From Watersipora subatra (Eukaryota > Bryozoa > Gymnolaemata > Cheilostomatida > Watersiporidae), in assembly GCF_963576615.1 (NCBI RefSeq), contig NC_088708.1, positions 56,283,196 to 56,347,195 of the forward strand: a stretch of 64,000 bases of DNA, in the 5' to 3' direction. Every line of letters starts with the position of its first letter. Within the stretch, counting starts at the first letter, position 1. Positions 59,996 to 64,000 of the stretch are shown here, piece after piece. The translations under genes were made by a program, and so were the position numbers. Under the pieces are notes generated by a model. The model made no database searches. It worked only from the letters and a program-made list of their open reading frames with translations, and was not told where the DNA came from.

Positions 59996-60574
59996 GAACT
60001 GAAAACTTTTAAAACATTTTACTACTTAAAGTTTCATGGTTGTTACCATTCATCAGGTAAAATTAAAATGATCTGAAGCTCATATGACTGTACGCAAAAA
60101 CACATCGAGTAGCTTAATGATAAAGGTTAGCTACATATAATACAACAATTTAATTGGTTCATGTCACAGAGTTGCAAATTAAGTGCTTATTTGAATGTCT
60201 GCACTTTGACACAAGCTCGTTTCTTGAGTTTAAGCTCGCAAGCTCAGGTTTGTATAAAATGAAGTACTTCTCCCAAATACACAAATTACAGCGTTTACTG
60301 GTCTTATTGTAACTACTCGCTTTTTTCATTACTCTCCCCTTGATGTCGTACTGGATGGATCGATCTTTAAGCTGCCATATATAATTACTTAGTTCTGTTG
60401 AAGTTCATTTTGATGGATTGTTGAAGCTGCTACGATGGTTGTAATATCTTTTCTTGAATGGGCCCTCGGTCAGGCCAACATATGTCTGTTTGGTAGCATC
60501 AGGTTCGTTGGTCATAACTGTAGTCTGATAGATGACAGAACTAGCCGAACATGCATTTGGCAGTGGACATTTTA
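59996..60574 (-). mobile_element. Penelope-like element 3' part, inverted copy (left arm of hairpin)
   Basis: The reverse complement matches 60836-61415 almost throughout (about 95% by eye): zinc-like linker, GIY-YIG region and 3' UTR with ACCTGATGAAT. It carries a premature stop (AAATGA where the other arm reads AAACGA), so it is non-functional. Outer end AAAGTTTTCAGTTCTT, adjacent to the TA microsatellite. Confidence 0.85.
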
Positions 60575-61425
60575 AGAAACAAACGCAGGAGAAATATACT
60601 TTGGTATAACCCCCCTTTCTCTAAAAATGTTGCCACCAATATAGGAAAGCTTTTTTTCAGAACTCTGAGTGAAGAATTTCCCAAAGATCACAAACTTTAT
60701 TCGATATTTAATAGAAACAATTTAAAACTTAGCTATAGCTGCATGAAGAATATTGGACAGATTATTACAAATAACAACAAAGCGCAGCTATTAAACGAAA
60801 AGCCAACAGCAACATGCAACTGTCGAGATAAAGGTACATGTCCACTGCCAAATGCGTGTTCGTCTAGTTCTGTCATCTATCAGGCTACAGTTATGACCAA
60901 CGAACCTGATGCTACCAAACAGACATATGTTGGCCTGACAGAGGGCTCATTCAAGAAAAGATATTACAACCATCGTAGCAGCTTCAACAATCCATCAAAA
61001 CGAACTTCAACAGAACTAAGTAATTATATATGGCAGTTTAAAGGTCGATCCATCCAGTACGACATCAAGTGGAGAGTATTGAAAAAAGCGAGTAGTTACA
61101 ATAAGACCAGTAAACGCTGTACTTTGTGTATTTGGGAGAAGTACTTTATTTTATACAAACCTGAGCTTGCAAGCTTAAACTCAAGAAACGAGCTTGTGTC
61201 AAAGTGCAGGCATTCAAATAAGCACTTAATTTGCAATGCTGTGACATGAACCAATTAAATTGTTGTATTATATGTAGCTGGCCTTTATCGTTAAGCTACT
61301 TGATGTGTTTTTGCGTACAGTCATATGAGCTTCAGATCATTTTAATTTTACCTGATGAATAGTAACAACCATGAAACTTTAAGTAGTAAAATGTTTTAAA
61401 AGTTTTGAGTTCTTAATATATTCTA
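60575..61425 (+). mobile_element. Penelope-like element, 5'-truncated, GIY-YIG endonuclease intact (right arm)
   Basis: The frame open to 61249 encodes, in order, NILWYNPPFSKNVATNIGKL, LYSIFNRNNLKLSYSCMKNI (the RT C-terminal motif), linker CNCRDKGTCPLPNAC, then a Penelope-type GIY-YIG domain ([53 protein letters not shown]). Candidate catalytic residues Y, R, E and N are all visible. Most of the RT is missing, and the start given by the first ATG (60551) lies within the hairpin junction, so the element is dead. The 3' end carries CCTGATGAA, common at Penelope-like termini. Confidence 0.85.
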
Positions 61426-61513
61426 TATAAATGTTCTATTCTAATATTGAGCACTCTCTTCTAGTGAACTGCAACCTTCTTCTTCATCAGGATATATATA
61501 TATAGATAAAAAA

Positions 61514-61867
61514 ATTGTTTCCTCACCCCGGATACCCCGTATGGGTGGTAAATTCTGCTCTAACTCGGGTCTCCTACCAGAGACCTGGGAGTTTGAGCAC
61601 TCGCCTCAAGATCTTAGCTGTTCCCAATAGCGCACTTTTCTGCAACTCACCTGAGTTGATTGTTGTTGGTATTTGGGCAAGCCACATTTTATGCGCCGGT
61701 GTTATTGCGCCCAGTGCCCCAATGACTACTGGGATTACAGTTGTTCTTACATTCCAGCATTTTTCAATTTTTTCTCCAAGAGGGAAATATTTCTCTACCT
61801 TTTCTTTTTCTTTGCTGGCTATATTGTAGTCATTGGGTACTGCTATATCTATTATAGTAGCCCTCTT
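61514..61867 (-). mobile_element. Non-LTR retrotransposon tail, R2-type endonuclease region, inverted copy
   Basis: The reverse complement matches 61988-62342 with few differences. The apparent plus-strand frames here are shadows of that inverted copy. Forms the left arm of a second palindrome. Confidence 0.75.
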
Positions 61868-61883
61868 GTATATATATATATTT

Positions 61884-61915
<32 letters not shown>
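61868..61915. repeat. TA microsatellite at the centre of the palindrome
   Basis: TATATATATATATTTATATA-type run in the spacer between the two arms. Confidence 0.9.
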
Positions 61916-61924
61916 ATACTTCTA

Positions 61925-62342
61925 CATCCGGACTGACAAGCATGTCTTGGCAAACCAACCAGATATAGTGGTGGTGAACAAGGAGAACAAGAGGGCTACT
62001 ATAATAGATATAGCAGTACCCAATGACTACAATATAGCCAGCAAAGAAAAAGAAAAGGTAGAGAAATATCTCCCTCTTGGAGAAGAGATTGAAAAATGCT
62101 GGGATGTAAGAACAACTGTAATCCCAGTAGTCATTGGGGCACTGGGTGCAATAACACCGGCACATAAAATGTGGCTTGCCCAGATACCAACAGCAATCAA
62201 CTCAGGTGAGTTGCAGAAAAGTGCGCTATTGGGAACAGCTAAGATCTTGAGGCGAGTGCTCAAACTCCTAGGTCTCTGGTAAGAGACCCGAGTTAGAGCA
62301 GAAACTACCACCCATACAGGTTAACCGGGGTGAGGAAACAAT
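61925..62342 (+). mobile_element. Non-LTR retrotransposon tail with restriction-like endonuclease motif
   Basis: Encodes LANQPDIVVVNKENKRATII, DIAVPNDYNIASKEKEKVEK, YLPLGEEIEKCW and VIPVVIGALGAITP, ending soon after LRRVLKLLGLW. The PDIVV..(x)n..IIDIAVP pattern is the PD-(D/E)xK-like restriction endonuclease region found at the C-terminus of R2/NeSL-type LINEs. Only this tail is present. Confidence 0.75.
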
Positions 62343-62866
62343 TTTATATATATTACGTTCTGTTTAGCAATATAATGTTATATGAGATTTGAAAACAGCC
62401 TTCAGCCATGGCTATATTCCATCAGATTTTTGTGCAACTGAGGCTACCAATTAATGAAGTCAATATTGTAAAGAGCCTAGTTTATTATACTTCTGCCTAT
62501 CTTTCATTCTGTCAAAAAATTAATTTCTGCACGAAAAGATAACTCCAACTTAAGCAGATACTATTCAGTAAGTCACAAAGCAGTGCTCTGCTGACAAACG
62601 AGTTACAATTGGTGACTGTCCTCGGTGAATTATGTGTAATAAAACATTTGTTGTATTTTAAATACAGAAAGTAATGATAGTAAAAACATGTATTTAATTT
62701 TTAAAAAACTATGAAGTGTAAAAATTAATGTAAAATGTTTTTAAAATGATAAACACTAGAAAAATGAAAAAAAGGCTTTTGTAACTAAATTTATAACATT
62801 TTAACAAAAGACAAGTTTACAACCATGTTAATTACAAATCTCACATTCTAACTAATCCAGAATCGA
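62343..62866. other. AT-rich spacer before the MGMT 3' end
   Basis: No gene or repeat recognised. The MGMT 3' UTR should lie in the right half. Confidence 0.4.
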
Positions 62867-63124
62867 TTATGTATAAGGAAAGATAAAAGAGTTATCTTTC
62901 TTTTTCTCATGCTCAAGCAGCCATGATTTAGTGTTGTTTAGCTTTCCGCCAGAGTAGTTTCCAGTCATACCCGATGCAAGAATAACTCTATGACAAGGTA
63001 CAACCAAGGCTACAGGGTTGTTCCTCATTGCTGACCCAACAGCCTGGCTGGCCCTCGAGTTCCCACAGAGCTCAGCAAGCTGCCCATAACTGACAATTTC
63101 ACCACACTGTCTTTCAAGGGTGCA
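62867..63124 (-). CDS. MGMT: O6-methylguanine-DNA methyltransferase, last exon (partial gene)
   Basis: MGMT removes alkyl groups from O6-guanine by irreversible transfer to its own cysteine. This exon (minus strand, acceptor TTTAG at 63125-63129, stop TAA at 62867-62869) encodes about 85 residues. It includes GEIVSYGQLAELCGNSRASQ, VGSAMRNNPVALVVPCHRVI and GNYSGG. The PCHRV active-site box with its acceptor cysteine and the helix-turn-helix are intact, as in animal MGMT and bacterial Ogt. It ends with a lysine-rich KSWLLEHEKKK tail. The upstream exons for the N-terminal domain were not found between 63125 and 64000 and are probably beyond the window. Confidence 0.88.
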   Translation of the reverse strand, partial: CTLERQCGEIVSYGQLAELCGNSRASQAVGSAMRNNPVALVVPCHRVILASGMTGNYSGGKLNNTKSWLLEHEKKKDNSFIFPYT

Positions 63125-63129
63125 CTAAA

Positions 63130-64000
63130 CCTTGTTTTCGAAACTCTCTGAAACATTCCAGACTAGCTCTGATAGAAACAGGTTTCTACTTGAGTACTTG
63201 TACAGAGAGATGGAGATAATCATCAGAGTATTTAAACCCTTTCATAGTCCTGTTGTTTGTGAGTCCAGCATATGTGAGGTTTGGAACATTTATTTGGTTG
63301 ATAATAGCTATCTGTTGATCATTTTCCTATATCCATGGCAACATTCTATGTTGATAATATCACTAGTTTCAAATTAAACATAGGAGAATCTTTTTAGTTA
63401 TTATCACTTTCTGACAAACTTTAGAGAGTGAAAGATTTGGTATCGATTGAACAACTGTCAGCTTTTATAAAACTGTGAAGAATTGAGTTTGGCCAACAAC
63501 AAAGCATTGTTCCGAGACGAGTCCTTGAATCAATCAATCTTGAAAATTGAGTCCATGAATCAATCATGAAATTGAAGAAAGTGTATTTGTTCTCATAACA
63601 ACTTGCCTATGTTAATCTGGATTTTTATATGTCAAAAATAAATATAGTAATGCCATCAACCCTGTAAGTGATCTAAGAATTTTATTCATTTACAAAAAAA
63701 TACATTTTGATCAAATAAAATAATAGTAGAGAAGAGGCAAGAAAAAAGTCAAAGATCATGAAATATAAGACTGTTTTGTGTTGCTGCTGTATAAAAATGT
63801 CACACTCTTCTTAGAATGACCTTCTAATAACATATTGTTTTCATGTATTCCGAATGTCTGCTTTTCATTGTTTTGAGCCGTTTTCCTTTCATTCAGAATA
63901 AGGGTGTCCACGACTGCCCTCACCAGTTGTAAGGGCTTAGCAATGAACAAGAATGGGGAAGCGATGCTCTAAATGGTCATCATAGCCCATCTATCCCAAA
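63130..64000. other. Probable MGMT intron, no exon recognised
   Basis: No convincing coding exon or repeat family was seen. Short open frames have no family resemblance. Confidence 0.4.

Noticed and set aside
61515-61829. Plus-strand frame of about 104 codons, with an equivalent on the minus strand at 62027-62311
   Set aside because: Both are antisense shadows of the two inverted copies of the R2-type endonuclease tail.
63756-63950. Upstream MGMT exon within a 64-codon minus-strand frame
   Set aside because: No similarity to the MGMT N-terminal domain; a possible AG..GT bounded segment near 63918-63964 gives no recognisable sequence in any frame.

Overview
The window is AT-rich nuclear DNA from a multicellular animal. 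Genes are split into many small exons with GT..AG introns, poly(A) signals follow stop codons, and introns are full of animal-type transposable elements: hAT relics, TA-target MITEs, a Penelope-like element, a LINE tail, R2-type endonuclease tails and tRNA-headed SINEs. The protein matches are to general metazoan families. The style suggests an invertebrate, possibly a lophotrochozoan, but the sequence alone does not fix the phylum. I rebuilt exon structures by hand, using splice sites and checking that codon phases close across every intron.

Layout. 1-9241 (+): the 3' part of a NASP/SHNi-TPR histone chaperone gene; its first exons lie before the window. The left end carries a hAT relic with a perfect 8-bp target duplication, and the large NASP intron holds a second one. 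9660-15037 (-): a complete 7-exon UBAP1-like ESCRT-I subunit (612 aa), convergent with NASP. 16532-37673 (-): a 17-exon gene for an 873-aa protein that joins a degenerate Nudix-like domain, two EF-hands and a full PPP-type Ser/Thr phosphatase domain. Its introns hold about eight TIR/MITE elements and many minisatellites. 40324-41370 (+): an intronless TMEM121-family membrane protein, followed at about 42498-43075 by a decayed tandem partial copy that includes 3' UTR sequence. 43221-56970 (-): a complete 10-exon Rab GDP-dissociation inhibitor (441 aa), with long 32-bp and 26-bp satellite arrays and a foldback element carrying a LINE fragment in its introns. 59340-62342: a cluster of retroelement fragments arranged as large inverted repeats (a Penelope-like hairpin and an R2-type endonuclease hairpin). 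62867-63124 (-): the last exon of an O6-methylguanine-DNA methyltransferase, whose upstream exons are not identified.

The genes are unrelated housekeeping functions (histone supply, endosomal sorting, signalling, Rab recycling, DNA repair), with no operon-like organisation. The items most worth follow-up are the Nudix/EF-hand/PPP fusion, a minisatellite that repeats a functional splice acceptor, the two retroelement palindromes, the LINE lodged in the centre of a foldback element, and the TMEM121 tandem pseudogene.
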